Shown piece by piece: positions 1-8,166 of a stretch of DNA of 25,208 nucleotides. The stretch covers positions 1 to 25,208 of the forward strand of contig JAKAZJ010000003.1 of the NCBI GenBank assembly GCA_021826565.1. The letters run 5' to 3'. This stretch comes from Pseudomonadota bacterium. Lineage in GTDB: Bacteria; Pseudomonadota; Alphaproteobacteria; Acetobacterales; Acetobacteraceae. Each line of letters begins with the position of its first letter. Within the stretch, counting starts at the first letter, position 1. The notes beneath the pieces are model-generated. The model searched no databases. It saw only the letters and a program-made list of their open reading frames with translations, and had not been told where the DNA came from. The translations under genes were made by a program, and so were the position numbers.

Positions 1-2065
1 TCAGGGTGGCATCGCCGGCGAGGCTGCCTTCATCGAGGCCGGAGAGATCGAGCCGCGCCGCCACCGCCGGTCCCGTCACCCGTGCTCGCAACCGTGCCGC
101 GGCCAAGCGGGTGGCGCCCAGCCGGATGCCGCGGGCGGTGGCGGACGCCTCCTCCGCGCCTGATCGCGCCGAAAGCTTCAGATCGAGGCTGCCGGCCAGC
201 GGACGCCCCAGAAACGGTTCCAGGTCCGCGAGGCGGCCGATCCGCAGCGTCATCGCCCCGCGCGGCGCCCCGGCGGCGCGCCCGACCGTGCCCTCGGCCG
301 CGAGGCTGCGCCAGGCGAGGTGAGTCAGGTCCAGCTGCGGCCCCGGCGCCAGCGCGGCGTCCAGCGAGATCGGCGCGTCCAGCAGCGCCCCGCCCAGCCG
401 CAGCGTGCCTTGCGGGGCGCCCGGCAGGCCGGTCAGCGCCAGCCGGCCGTGCAGGGCGCATCCGGCGGCGGGGCAGGCCGCCGCCTCGGGCGGGCGGACG
501 CTGCCCGACAGCGCCCCGGTGAGCGCCAATGCGTCGGGTGGTCCGTCCAGCCGGGCGTCGAAGGTCAGCGCGCCGGCCAGCCCGGGCGCCAGCAGGGAGA
601 GCTCCGGCAGCCCGAGCCGCAACCGGGCGGCGATCCGCCCCAGGCGGGCGGTGCCGGAGCCGCGCAGAGTCAGCCCCGCCGCGTCCAACCGCGCCGCGCC
701 GATGGCGAGCCGCCCGCCGCCATAGTGCCCGCGCAGCGCCAGCCGCAGCGCCGGCCCGAGCAGCGCGGCGGCGCGGGATGGCGCGGTCATCCGCACCGTC
801 CCCGCGACTCGCCAGCGCAGTCCGCTCGCGGCGCGCATCGCCCCCAGCCGCAGCGCCGCTGCCCCGCCCGCCTTGACCCCGGCCAGCGCCGCCAGTGGAG
901 CCAGATCGGGCAAGTGCAGCCGGGCCCGCAGGGCGCCGGTTGCCGGATCGGCCTCGCCAGCCAACGTGCCCAGCGCCTCGGTCAGGCGGAATCGCAGCCG
1001 CCGTGCCGGCGGCGCGGAGAGCTCGGCCCGGAACCGCAGCGTCCCGCCCGGCAGCGCCGCCGCCCGCCCCGGCAGGCGCAGGCCGGTGAGCGTGCCGCGC
1101 AGCCGTGCCGCGCCGTCGGCCACCCGGGCGGAGGCACGCAGCGCCGACGCCTGGGCCCCGGCCGCCGCCAATCCGTCCAGCTCCGCCGTGACCTCACCGG
1201 TCGGCGCGGCAAGTCCGCCGGCGAGCCGGGCCGTCAACCGCCCCGCGCCCAGTCGTAGCCCGGCCAGGGTCAGTGGCGCCTCCAGCCGGGCGGCGGCATC
1301 CAGCCGGCCGCGCAAGGTCCGCGCATCCAGCGTGCCGGCGAGCCGGGCCGAGAACGGCGTCCGGGTGACGGTTCCGACCAGGGCGATCGCCTGTGGCGGC
1401 CCGGTGGCGCGCATCGTGACCGACAACCCGCCGGAAGGCAGCCCGGTGGCGGCAATTCCCGCCAGGCGCTGGATCATGCCGCCCGCCGGCTCGACGAGGC
1501 GCAGGGTGGCATCCAGCCCGGCCGGGTCCCAGCGCGCGCGCAGCGCGTAGCGCGCGGTGCCGCCGGGGACGCGCGCCTCCAGCCGGCCCCGCGCGACCGC
1601 GCCGGTCCGGGTGAAGGCGGAGGTCACCCGCAGCGTCTCGGTCCCGCCGCCCACCGGCAGGCGCAGCCGGTCGATCGCCAGGCGATCGAGCCGGACATGC
1701 GTCGGCACCGCCTGCCACAATGACCCGGGCCCGCCGCTCGATCCGCCGCCGCCGGCCGGCAGCCGCGCCAGCGTCACCGTCCGCGCCGTCAGGGCGCGGA
1801 TCACCACCCGCCCGGACAGCAGCGCCATCGGCGACCAGTCCAGACGAAGGTCGCGGAGGGTCAGCCAGTCCCCGCCCGCATCCGCCAGCGCGATCCGCCG
1901 CGCCGACAGGTCGAGACCCCAGCCGATCGCCAGCCCCTCGGCGCGCAGCGACGGGTCGGCCCAGCCCGCGGCGCGGTCCAGCACCGGCGGGCGGGTCGCC
2001 GCCACCCCCGCCAGCGCCAGCAGCCCCGCCGCGACCAGGGCCGCGCGGAGCCGGCTACGCCGCAT
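1..2065 (-). CDS. tamB: Translocation/assembly module TamB, N-terminal part (runs off the window)
   Basis: TamB is an inner-membrane-anchored, periplasm-spanning protein of the AsmA-like/DUF490 superfamily. It works with TamA in outer-membrane protein insertion and lipid transport. I translated the minus strand from the ATG at 2065, which overlaps the end of the upstream corC-like gene, and found about 688 codons with no stop; the C-terminal part lies beyond base 1. Residues 1-25 form one basic-then-hydrophobic signal anchor ([20 protein letters not shown]). The next stretch has the pattern usual at TamB N-termini, with WLTLRDLRLDWSPMALLSGR at about residues 66-85 followed by repeats of alternating hydrophobic residues suited to a long beta structure. 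TamB proteins are commonly 1,200-1,500 residues, so roughly half is seen. No tamA is visible. The identity rests on N-terminal architecture; another AsmA-like protein is the main alternative. Confidence 0.82.
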   Translation of the reverse strand, partial: MRRSRLRAALVAAGLLALAGVAATRPPVLDRAAGWADPSLRAEGLAIGWGLDLSARRIALADAGGDWLTLRDLRLDWSPMALLSGRVVIRALTARTVTLARLPAGGGGSSGGPGSLWQAVPTHVRLDRLAIDRLRLPVGGGTETLRVTSAFTRTGAVARGRLEARVPGGTARYALRARWDPAGLDATLRLVEPAGGMIQRLAGIAATGLPSGGLSVTMRATGPPQAIALVGTVTRTPFSARLAGTLDARTLRGRLDAAARLEAPLTLAGLRLGAGRLTARLAGGLAAPTGEVTAELDGLAAAGAQASALRASARVADGAARLRGTLTGLRLPGRAAALPGGTLRFRAELSAPPARRLRFRLTEALGTLAGEADPATGALRARLHLPDLAPLAALAGVKAGGAAALRLGAMRAASGLRWRVAGTVRMTAPSRAAALLGPALRLALRGHYGGGRLAIGAARLDAAGLTLRGSGTARLGRIAARLRLGLPELSLLAPGLAGALTFDARLDGPPDALALTGALSGSVRPPEAAACPAAGCALHGRLALTGLPGAPQGTLRLGGALLDAPISLDAALAPGPQLDLTHLAWRSLAAEGTVGRAAGAPRGAMTLRIGRLADLEPFLGRPLAGSLDLKLSARSGAEEASATARGIRLGATRLAAARLRARVTGPAVAARLDLSGLDEGSLAGDATL

Positions 2066-2939
2066 CCGAGGTCACGGCCTGGGGGACGCGCCGGACCCGC
2101 AGCCGGCGAATGCGGCGCGGATCGGCGTCCAGGATGCGGAACTCGAGGCCCGAGGGATGGCCGATCACCTCGCCCCGGCTGGGCACCCGTCCGGCCAGGG
2201 TGAACACCAGCCCGCCCACGGTGTGCAGATCGGCGTCGCGCTCCTCGGGCGTCAGCACCGGGCCGAGGCGGGCCTCGAACTCGGCGAGCTCGGCGCGGGC
2301 ATCGACATCGAACCCGCCATCGGCGCGCTCGGCGATGGCGGGGCCTTCGACCTCGTCGTGCTCGTCGGCGATGTCGCCGGTGATGGTCTCGACCAGGTCC
2401 TCGATCGTCAGCAGCCCGTCGATGCTGCCGTATTCATCGACCACCAGCGCCAGATGCATCCGCGCCTGGCGCATTTGCAACAGCAGGTCCAGCACCGGGA
2501 TCTGTGGGGCCACCAGCAGCGGGTGGCGCAGGATCGCGTCCAGCGAGAACGCCTCCGGGCGCCCTGGATAGGCGAACACGTCCTTGATGTGGACCATGCC
2601 CAGGATGTTATCGAGTTCCTCACGATAGACCGGCAGGCGGGAATGGCCGTCGGCGCGAAACCGGGCCACCGTCTCGGCGAACGACAGATCGGCCGGGATG
2701 GCGACGATGTCGGTGCGCGGCACCATCACATCGGCGGCGGTGGTGCCGCGCAGGCGCAGGATGTTGGCGATCAGGACGCGCTCGTGGCGGTCGAGCTCGG
2801 GGGCCGCGGCACCGTCGGCCTGTGGTGTTTCCGCGGCCTGCTGGACCAGTTCGGCGATGGAGGCGCTGAGCGGCGAGGCGCCGCGGCGGAACAGGCGTCC
2901 GCGCAGCCGGGCGAGCAGGCCCGCCGGAGGGTCGCTCAT
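2055..2939 (-). CDS. corC: CorC/TlyC-type CBS-pair protein (hemolysin C family)
   Basis: This is a 294-residue cytosolic CBS-domain protein of the CorC/TlyC group, associated with divalent-cation (Mg/Co) handling or with membrane transporters of the CNNM type. The ATG at 2939 overlaps the ybeY stop as ATGA. An in-frame upstream extension is only the antisense of ybeY and was discarded. The first CBS motif begins near residue 69 ([10 protein letters not shown]). The second ends with [18 protein letters not shown] at about residues 168-185, followed by an acidic linker. The C-terminal CorC_HlyC domain contains [20 protein letters not shown] at about residues 240-260. There are no membrane segments, unlike the larger paralogue at 3441-4718. 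Pairing with ybeY is a conserved arrangement in alphaproteobacteria. The exact substrate is unknown. Confidence 0.9.
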   Translation of the reverse strand: MSDPPAGLLARLRGRLFRRGASPLSASIAELVQQAAETPQADGAAAPELDRHERVLIANILRLRGTTAADVMVPRTDIVAIPADLSFAETVARFRADGHSRLPVYREELDNILGMVHIKDVFAYPGRPEAFSLDAILRHPLLVAPQIPVLDLLLQMRQARMHLALVVDEYGSIDGLLTIEDLVETITGDIADEHDEVEGPAIAERADGGFDVDARAELAEFEARLGPVLTPEERDADLHTVGGLVFTLAGRVPSRGEVIGHPSGLEFRILDADPRRIRRLRVRRVPQAVTSDAA

Positions 2940-3388
2940 GGTGGGCGCGGCTTCCACGGGTTGGGGATGCGAAGCCGCGCCAGCAGCCGCGCCTCGGCGC
3001 GCTCCATCCGCCGCGCCTCGCCGGGGGCGATGTGGTCGTGGCCGGCCAGGTGAAGCGCGCCGTGGATCACCAGATGCGCCAGGTGATGCGCCGGCGGGCG
3101 GCGCGCCGCCGCGGCCTCGCGCCGGACCACGCCGAGGGCGAGCACGATCTGCCCCGGCAGGCCGGGGGCCGGCGGGTCGTAGGTGAGCACGTTGGTGGGC
3201 TTGTCGCGGCCACGGTCGCGCGCGTTGAGGCGACGGACGGTGCGGTCGTCGGCGAGCAGCACCGTCGCCGCGGTCCCGGCGAGGCCCGCGGCACGGGCGG
3301 CGAGCCACGCGGCGCGCGGCAGGCGGCGCCAGCCGGGGTCGGCGATCAGGATCGCGGCATCGCCGGAGGGGGGCTTCGGGGCGTTCAT
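2936..3388 (-). CDS. ybeY: Endoribonuclease YbeY (16S rRNA maturation factor)
   Basis: YbeY is a zinc-dependent single-strand endoribonuclease needed for 16S rRNA 3' end processing and ribosome quality control in the cytosol. The 150-residue product is the normal length. It carries the family signature [11 protein letters not shown] at residues 109-119, whose His109, His113 and His119 are the expected zinc ligands, and the KPTNVLTY motif at 63-70, corresponding to KPTNVLSF in E. coli. One difference is visible: the usual GDI after that motif reads GQI here (residues 79-81). The stop overlaps the start of the downstream corC-like gene by four bases, so the two are probably translationally coupled. 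The usual upstream partner phoH is not present; a CNNM/CorC gene lies 52 bases upstream instead. Confidence 0.93.
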   Translation of the reverse strand: MNAPKPPSGDAAILIADPGWRRLPRAAWLAARAAGLAGTAATVLLADDRTVRRLNARDRGRDKPTNVLTYDPPAPGLPGQIVLALGVVRREAAAARRPPAHHLAHLVIHGALHLAGHDHIAPGEARRMERAEARLLARLRIPNPWKPRPP

Positions 3389-3440
3389 CGCGCGATCGGT
3401 CCGGGGGCAGCATAGGGGCGGCGGGAGGCGCCGGCAAACG

Positions 3441-4718
3441 CTACTCGCGGCGCACCCGTAGCCGGGCGACGCGGCGGCCCTCCATCGCCGTCACCTCGAA
3501 GCGCCAGCCGCCATACACGATGCGGTCCCCCTCGCGCGGGACGCGGCGCAGCAGCGCCAGGATCAGCCCGCCCAGGGTGTGGTAGCTGCCCTCCGCCGGC
3601 AGGTCGGGCAGTTCGAGCCGCGCCTTGGCCTCATCGACCGGCATCCCGCCGTCCATGTCCAGCTCATCGGGCGCGGCGGCGCCGGCGGCGACCGGGGCGG
3701 CATCGGTGGGGTCGCCCACGATCGCCTCCAGCAGGTCGGCGGCGGTCACCACGCCTTCGAAATTGCCGTACTCGTCCAGCACCAGCGCCATCCCCAGCGG
3801 GTCGGCGCGCAGCCGTTCCAGCGCGTCCAGCGCCGAGACCGTGTCCGGCACCACCATCGGCGCGCGCAGGCTGGCCGCCAGCGACAGATCGCCCCCGCCC
3901 AGGATGCGGTCCAGCAGGTCCTTCGCCTGCACCACGCCCACCACGTTGTCCACCGCCCCGTCGCAGACCACGAAGCGGGAATGCGGGGAGGCCTTGAGGG
4001 TGGCGACGATCTCGCGCGGCGGGTCGGTGCGGTCGATCCAGGCGAGCTCGGTGCGCGGGGTCATCAGCGCGCGCACCGGCTTGTCGGCCAGGCGCAGCAC
4101 GCGCTCGATCATCTCGCGCTCCTCGGCTTCCAGGACGCCGGCGGCGGCGCCCTCGGCGAGCAGGGCGCGGAGCTCTTCTTCCGTGACCGTCTCCGGGGCC
4201 AGCCGGGCCAGGCCGAGCAGGCGCAGCACCAGGCCGGAGGCGCGATTGAGCGCCCAGACCGCCGGCGCGGTGAGGCGGGCGATCCAGAAGATCGGGCCGG
4301 CGAGGGCGGCGGCCAGGCGTTCGGCGCGGCGGAGCGCGAGTTGCTTCGGCACCAGCTCCCCCAGCACCAGGGTGGCGAAGGTGACCGCGAGCACCACCAG
4401 GGTGAGGGCGGCGGGGCCGGCCAGCGCGGGGGGGAAGGCGGCGCGCAGCAGCGCGTCCCGCAGCGGGGTGGCCAGCCGGTCGCCGCCGAACACGCCGAGC
4501 AGGACGCTGACCAGCGTGACGCCGACCTGGACCGTGGGGAGGAAGCGCTGCGGGTCCTCGGCCAGCCAGCGGGCGCGGCGGGCGCCGGGACGGCGCTGGC
4601 GTTCCAGCACCGCGAGGCGGGCGCGGCGGGCCGAGACCAGGGCCATCTCGCCCATGGCGAACAGGCCGTTGAGGCCGATCAGGACGAGGAGGATGAGGAG
4701 TTGCGAGAGGAGGCGCAT
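3441..4718 (-). CDS. CNNM/CorC-family membrane protein (DUF21 plus CBS pair, hemolysin-like)
   Basis: This is a 425-residue inner-membrane protein of the CNNM/CorC family, which includes magnesium exporters and proteins historically called hemolysins. Residues 1-190 are the DUF21 transmembrane domain: a hydrophobic first helix followed by [20 protein letters not shown], the family's typical opening, then further hydrophobic segments around residues 60-75, 90-115 and 140-155. A CBS pair follows, with [14 protein letters not shown] near residue 215 and [20 protein letters not shown] near residue 310. The C-terminal CorC_HlyC domain contains [20 protein letters not shown] near residue 382. The ATG at 4718 fits the family N-terminus, but the bases before it are a C-rich tract on the coding strand with no Shine-Dalgarno sequence. 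It lies divergent from the glycan operon. The transported ion is not deducible. Confidence 0.9.
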   Translation of the reverse strand: MRLLSQLLILLVLIGLNGLFAMGEMALVSARRARLAVLERQRRPGARRARWLAEDPQRFLPTVQVGVTLVSVLLGVFGGDRLATPLRDALLRAAFPPALAGPAALTLVVLAVTFATLVLGELVPKQLALRRAERLAAALAGPIFWIARLTAPAVWALNRASGLVLRLLGLARLAPETVTEEELRALLAEGAAAGVLEAEEREMIERVLRLADKPVRALMTPRTELAWIDRTDPPREIVATLKASPHSRFVVCDGAVDNVVGVVQAKDLLDRILGGGDLSLAASLRAPMVVPDTVSALDALERLRADPLGMALVLDEYGNFEGVVTAADLLEAIVGDPTDAAPVAAGAAAPDELDMDGGMPVDEAKARLELPDLPAEGSYHTLGGLILALLRRVPREGDRIVYGGWRFEVTAMEGRRVARLRVRRE

Positions 4719-4748
4719 GGGGGGGAGGATAGGGAGGGGTGGGGGGGG
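4719..4748 (+). other. G-tract with potential G-quadruplex in the divergent intergenic region
   Basis: The plus strand holds four G-runs in 30 bases: G7 at 4719-4725, GGG at 4732-4734, GGGG at 4736-4739 and G8 at 4741-4748. This fits the standard G3+N1-7 quadruplex pattern. It ends directly at the start codon of the minus-strand CNNM/CorC gene, so the leader of that mRNA is an unbroken C-rich stretch. Whether it folds or matters in the cell is not known. Confidence 0.5.
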
Positions 4749-4823
4749 AGGCCATCCTGAGCCGCGAGGAGTTTTCCCCGCCGTGGCACCAGCAAGGCCG
4801 CGGTGGCGTCCGAGGCGCCCGGG

Positions 4824-4841
4824 GGCGGCTTGTCAGCCGCC
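4824..4841. repeat. Perfect 7-bp inverted repeat (hairpin) in the divergent promoter region
   Basis: GGCGGCT at 4824-4830 and AGCCGCC at 4835-4841 form a perfect stem around the four-base loop TGTC. No T-run follows on either strand, so it is not an intrinsic terminator. It overlaps the -35 box of the candidate promoter at 4830-4859, so it could be an operator-like site or chance in GC-rich DNA. Confidence 0.35.
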
Positions 4842-4859
4842 GAGCAGGGCCGCTATGAC
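4830..4859 (+). promoter_or_regulatory. Candidate sigma70-like promoter for the glycan operon
   Basis: TTGTCA at 4830-4835 matches the TTGACA -35 consensus at five of six bases. After an 18-base spacer, TATGAC at 4854-4859 matches TATAAT at four of six. Transcription would begin near 4866, about 45 bases before the first gene's ATG at 4910. Nothing better is visible in the 191-base gap. Alphaproteobacterial promoters often stray from the E. coli consensus, so this is only a candidate. I found no JUMPstart or ops element in the gap. Confidence 0.35.
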
Positions 4860-4909
4860 GCGACGTTCAGATCACGCAAGGGTACATCCGGCCGTTGGCC
4901 GGGACGCGC

Positions 4910-6424
4910 ATGACAGCAATGGTCCGCACACCGGCTACTCAGGACGACCCGGCGATCGAGGCGTTGCGCTCGCAATTTCCGCAGGACGCACGGGTCGTGT
5001 TCGTCAGTGGCAACTTCAACCTGGTCCATCCCGGGCATCTGCGACTGCTCAAGTTCGCCGCCGAGGTCGGAGATGTTCTGGTGGTGGGGATCACCCCTGA
5101 CGGTGGTCCCGATGTATCGGTCCCGGCGGCGATGCGGTTGGAAGCCTTGCAGGCGATCTCGATCGTCGATCACGCTGTGCTGCTCGACGGAACCGCTGCC
5201 GATTTCATCGCCCGCCTGCTTCCGCAGATCGTGGTCAAGGGCAAGGAGCACGAGGCACGTGACAACCCGGAACGCGAGGTGCTCGCCCGGTACGGCGGGC
5301 AGTTGTTGTTCTCCTCGGGCGAAGTGCAGTTCTCCTCGCTAGACCTGCTGCACCACGAATTCCGGCAAGGTCATCGGGAGCGATTGCCGGTGCCGACGGA
5401 TTACCTGGATCGCCATGGCATCGGCGCGGCGGTGCTGCATGATACTTTGCGCCGGCTGCGCGGGCTGCGGGTGCTGGTGATCGGCGATCTGATCCTGGAC
5501 GAATACATTACGTGTGATCCGTTGGGCATGTCGCAGGAGGATCCGACCATCGTCGTGACGCCGATCGACAGCGCGATGTTCGTCGGCGGAGCGGGAATCG
5601 TCGCAGGCCACGCTGCGGGGCTGGGGGCGGAGGTCCGGTTCGTCACCCTGGTCGGTGCCGACGAGCGCGCTGAGCAAGCCCGGGAAAGCCTCGCCGCACT
5701 GGGCCTCACGACCCATGCGTTCCCGGATGCGACCCGGCCGACGCCGCTCAAGCAACGTTTTCGCGCAATGAACAAGACATTGCTACGGGTTAACCATCTG
5801 CGCCAGCATGCGGTGGCGCCGGAGATCATGGACAAGATGGTGACCACGGTCACATCGTTGCTTGATCAGACGGATCTGCTATTGTTCGCGGATTTCAATT
5901 ATGGTTGCCTGCCGCAGCTGGCGGTGGATCGAATCACTGCCGCGGCCTCCCGGCGAGGGGTGACGATCGCCGCCGATAGCCAGGCATCCTCGCAGCTTGC
6001 CGATATCTCCCGCTTTCGTGGCGCGCACCTGCTGACGCCGACCGAGCGGGAGGCGCGGTTGGCGCTGCATGATCCGGATTCGGGCCTGGTTGTCGTGGCC
6101 GAAAATCTGCAACGCCGCGCAGAAGCGGGTAACGTGATCGTGACCCTGGGCGGCGAGGGCGTGCTGCTGCACGCGCGGGAGGGTTCGGGGTATCGGACCG
6201 ACCGGCTGCCGGCGCTCAATCCGAGCCCGCGCGACGTGGCAGGGGCTGGCGACAGCCTGTTCGCTTGCGCCGCGATGGCGCTCCGGGCAGGGGCGGATAT
6301 CTGGACGGCGTCATATCTCGGGTCGCTGGCTGCCGCTTGCCAAGTCGGGCGGATCGGCAACACGCCGCTTTCGGTAGCCGATATGGTGGGCGAGATCGAG
6401 GCTCGTCATGGGGTCGGCGCGTGA
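4910..6424 (+). CDS. HldE/RfaE-like bifunctional protein, inverted order: nucleotidyltransferase then PfkB kinase
   Basis: The 504-residue protein joins two activities of heptose activation. Residues about 29-150 are a cytidylyltransferase-like domain with SGNFNLVHPGH; His40 and His43 form the HxGH nucleotide-binding motif, and VVKGKEHE follows later. Residues about 185-500 are a PfkB sugar-kinase domain that begins VLVIGDLILDEY, contains an HldE-like FVGGAGIVAGHAA stretch, and ends with the catalytic DVAGAGDSL motif near residue 441. Canonical HldE has the kinase first and the nucleotidyltransferase last; here they are reversed. The probable role is phosphorylating a heptose phosphate (or related sugar) at C1 and/or attaching a nucleotide; specificity is unknown. 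Start choice is unsure: TTG 4895, ATG 4910 and ATG 4919 are in frame, and none has a clear ribosome-binding site. The stop shares one base with the next gene's ATG. Confidence 0.85.
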   Translation: MTAMVRTPATQDDPAIEALRSQFPQDARVVFVSGNFNLVHPGHLRLLKFAAEVGDVLVVGITPDGGPDVSVPAAMRLEALQAISIVDHAVLLDGTAADFIARLLPQIVVKGKEHEARDNPEREVLARYGGQLLFSSGEVQFSSLDLLHHEFRQGHRERLPVPTDYLDRHGIGAAVLHDTLRRLRGLRVLVIGDLILDEYITCDPLGMSQEDPTIVVTPIDSAMFVGGAGIVAGHAAGLGAEVRFVTLVGADERAEQARESLAALGLTTHAFPDATRPTPLKQRFRAMNKTLLRVNHLRQHAVAPEIMDKMVTTVTSLLDQTDLLLFADFNYGCLPQLAVDRITAAASRRGVTIAADSQASSQLADISRFRGAHLLTPTEREARLALHDPDSGLVVVAENLQRRAEAGNVIVTLGGEGVLLHAREGSGYRTDRLPALNPSPRDVAGAGDSLFACAAMALRAGADIWTASYLGSLAAACQVGRIGNTPLSVADMVGEIEARHGVGA

Positions 6425-7161
6425 TGCGGGCATTGTTGCTGGCCGGCGGGCTCGGCAGCCGGCTCCGTCCCCTGACCGACACACTGCCGAAATGCCTGGT
6501 GCCGATTGGCAGGCAGGCGGTGCTGGACCGATGGTTCGGCCTGCTGTTTCGTGCCGGGGTGGAGCGGGCGCTGGTGAACATGTTCCATCTGCCCGACGCG
6601 GTGCGCGCCCATGTGGCCAACTCGCGCTGGGCCGACCGGATCGATCTTGTCCATGAGGCCGAATTGCTGGGAACCGGCGGGACGGTGCTCGCCAACCGGG
6701 GCTATTTCGGCACGGGGTCATTCCTGGTGATTCACGCCGACAATGTGTCGGATTGTGACATTGCCGCGCTTGTTGCCGCCCACGAGAGGCGCCCGCCGGG
6801 TTGTTGCATGACAATGCTGGCATTCCGGACCGATCGTCCGGAAACCTGCGGCATCCTGGAAATCGATGCGCGGGGGGTTCTGCGGGCATTTCACGAGAAG
6901 GTGCCCAATCCGCCAGGCGACCTTGCGAACGCGGCGGTGTATGTTTTCGCACCCGAGGTGGTGGCGGCGATCGCCGCCCTGGGGCGGCCTGTGGTGGATC
7001 TTTCCACTGAGGTGATTCCGGGTTTGATCGGGCGGATTCAGGTGGTGCGACATGACGGGTATCATCGGGATATCGGAACCCCGGAAAGCCTGGCGCGGGC
7101 GCGGGAGGATGCCGCGCAGGGGCGGATCGGCGCGCTTGCACCGGTTGGAGGGCACTGCTAG
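6424..7161 (+). CDS. Sugar-1-phosphate nucleotidyltransferase (HddC/mannose-1-P guanylyltransferase-like)
   Basis: This 245-residue enzyme of the NTP_transferase family joins a sugar 1-phosphate to an NTP. The N-terminal signature LAGGLGSRLRPLTDTLPKCL spans residues 6-25, with Lys23 in the usual phosphate-binding position. HADN at 104-107 supplies the metal-binding Asp106, and EKVPNP near 160 and DIGTPESL near 219 are typical of the fold. The length suits HddC (D-glycero-D-manno-heptose 1-phosphate guanylyltransferase) better than longer bifunctional enzymes, and the neighbouring GmhA-like and HldE-like genes favour a heptose substrate. The nucleotide (GTP, CTP or other) cannot be read from sequence alone. 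The start at 6424 overlaps the upstream TGA; a longer in-frame extension lies wholly inside the previous gene and was rejected. Confidence 0.83.
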   Translation: MRALLLAGGLGSRLRPLTDTLPKCLVPIGRQAVLDRWFGLLFRAGVERALVNMFHLPDAVRAHVANSRWADRIDLVHEAELLGTGGTVLANRGYFGTGSFLVIHADNVSDCDIAALVAAHERRPPGCCMTMLAFRTDRPETCGILEIDARGVLRAFHEKVPNPPGDLANAAVYVFAPEVVAAIAALGRPVVDLSTEVIPGLIGRIQVVRHDGYHRDIGTPESLARAREDAAQGRIGALAPVGGHC

Positions 7162-7186
7162 AAGCCGTTGCGGTGCGGCCGGTAAC

Positions 7187-7215
7187 GGAGGCGGTGCATG
7201 GTCGCCTCCTAATAG
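7187..7215 (+). promoter_or_regulatory. Hairpin with SD-led mini reading frame in the operon's first gap
   Basis: GGAGGCG (7187-7193) pairs perfectly with CGCCTCC (7203-7209) around a nine-base loop. GGAGG is also an ideal Shine-Dalgarno sequence six bases before ATG 7198, which opens a four-codon frame (Met-Val-Ala-Ser) ending in tandem stops TAA TAG (7210-7215). The next gene's own weaker site (AGGTGG, 7214-7219) follows at once. The arrangement could tune translation of the downstream epimerase; function is inference. Confidence 0.35.
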
Positions 7216-7227
7216 GTGGATTGAAAC

Positions 7228-8166
7228 ATGAGAGTTCTCGTCACCGGCGCGTGCGGCTACAAGGGCAGCGTGCTGGTTCCCAAGCTGATCGCCCGCGGCC
7301 ACGACGTGGTTGCCTTCGACATCCAGTGGTTTGGCAACTTCCTTCCCGAACATCCGGCGTTGACCGTGGTACGAGGGGATGTGCGCGACGCGGACGCGGT
7401 GCCGCTGGACGGGATCGAGGCGATCATCCATCTTTCCAGCGTCGCCAACGACCCTTGTGGCGATCTGGATCCCAAGTTGACCTGGGAGATCAGCTGTCTT
7501 GCCACGATGCAGCTGGCCGATCAAGCCATGCGGCGTGGCATCCGCCGGTTCATCTATGCGTCTTCCGGCAGCGTTTACGGGGTAAAGGAGGAGCCGGAAG
7601 TTCGCGAGGACCTTCCGTTGCTTCCGATCTCGGAATATAATAAAACAAAGATGTGCGCCGAGAGGATTTTGCTTTCGTATCGCGACGAGATGGTCGTGCA
7701 GATCGTCCGTCCGGCGACCGTGTGCGGGTTCTCGCCGCGGATGCGGTTGGATGTGTCGGTCAATATGCTGACGATGCAGGCTTTGACGCGTGGCGTCATC
7801 ACGGTGTTCGGCGGCGCTCAGGTACGACCCAACATCCACATCCAGGACATCGCCGAGCTTTACGTGTTTTTGCTCGACCACCCTGAGCATGTCGGTATTT
7901 ATAATGCAGGGTTCGAGAACATCAGTATCCTGGAAATCGCGCGCATGGTGACCGAGCATGTCGATGCCCGTATCGAGGTGACGCCCTCCAACGATCCCAG
8001 ATCCTACAGGATCAATTCCGATCGCCTGCTTGCCACGGGGTTTCGCCCGACCCATTCGGTACAGGACGCTATCAAGGAGCTGATCGGCATGTATCGTCAG
8101 GGGGCGCTGCGCGACGAGGACCATTTCCACAATCTGCGTTGGATGCAGCGGAATCGTGCAGCATGA
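7228..8166 (+). CDS. NAD-dependent epimerase/dehydratase (extended SDR)
   Basis: This 312-residue extended short-chain dehydrogenase/reductase probably epimerises, dehydrates or reduces an NDP-sugar in the cytosol. The nucleotide-binding motif GACGYKG is at residues 7-13, with Asp31 after the second strand (favouring NAD). The serine-containing ASSGSVYG is at 111-118, and the catalytic pair is Tyr137-Lys141 (YNKTK). Downstream segments VRPATVCGFSPRMRLDVSVN and RPNIHIQDIAELY are typical of GalE/RmlB-type sugar SDRs. The start ATG 7228 has AGGTGG eight bases upstream. It follows a 66-base gap, the largest within the first half of the operon before 14894, and its stop overlaps the SIS gene as ATGA. 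The exact substrate is unknown; a C3/C5 or C4 epimerase acting on a keto-heptose nucleotide would fit. Confidence 0.85.
   Translation: MRVLVTGACGYKGSVLVPKLIARGHDVVAFDIQWFGNFLPEHPALTVVRGDVRDADAVPLDGIEAIIHLSSVANDPCGDLDPKLTWEISCLATMQLADQAMRRGIRRFIYASSGSVYGVKEEPEVREDLPLLPISEYNKTKMCAERILLSYRDEMVVQIVRPATVCGFSPRMRLDVSVNMLTMQALTRGVITVFGGAQVRPNIHIQDIAELYVFLLDHPEHVGIYNAGFENISILEIARMVTEHVDARIEVTPSNDPRSYRINSDRLLATGFRPTHSVQDAIKELIGMYRQGALRDEDHFHNLRWMQRNRAA

Noticed and set aside
1557..3053. Plus-strand open frame of 498 codons across tamB and corC
   Set aside because: It is antisense to tamB, corC and the end of ybeY, whose motifs are unambiguous; the content is low-complexity Arg/Ser/Ala.
4750..4909. 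JUMPstart/ops element expected before polysaccharide operons
   Set aside because: Searched by eye on both strands for GGCGGTAG and its flanks; no match found.
3625..5100. Plus-strand open frame of 491 codons across the CNNM/CorC gene and the divergent gap
   Set aside because: It is Ser/Arg/Ala-rich shadow of the minus-strand gene and runs through the promoter region into another frame of the HldE-like gene.
6718..8130. Minus-strand open frame of 470 codons opposite the nucleotidyltransferase and epimerase genes
   Set aside because: It is a shadow frame; the plus-strand products have intact catalytic motifs and coupled starts.
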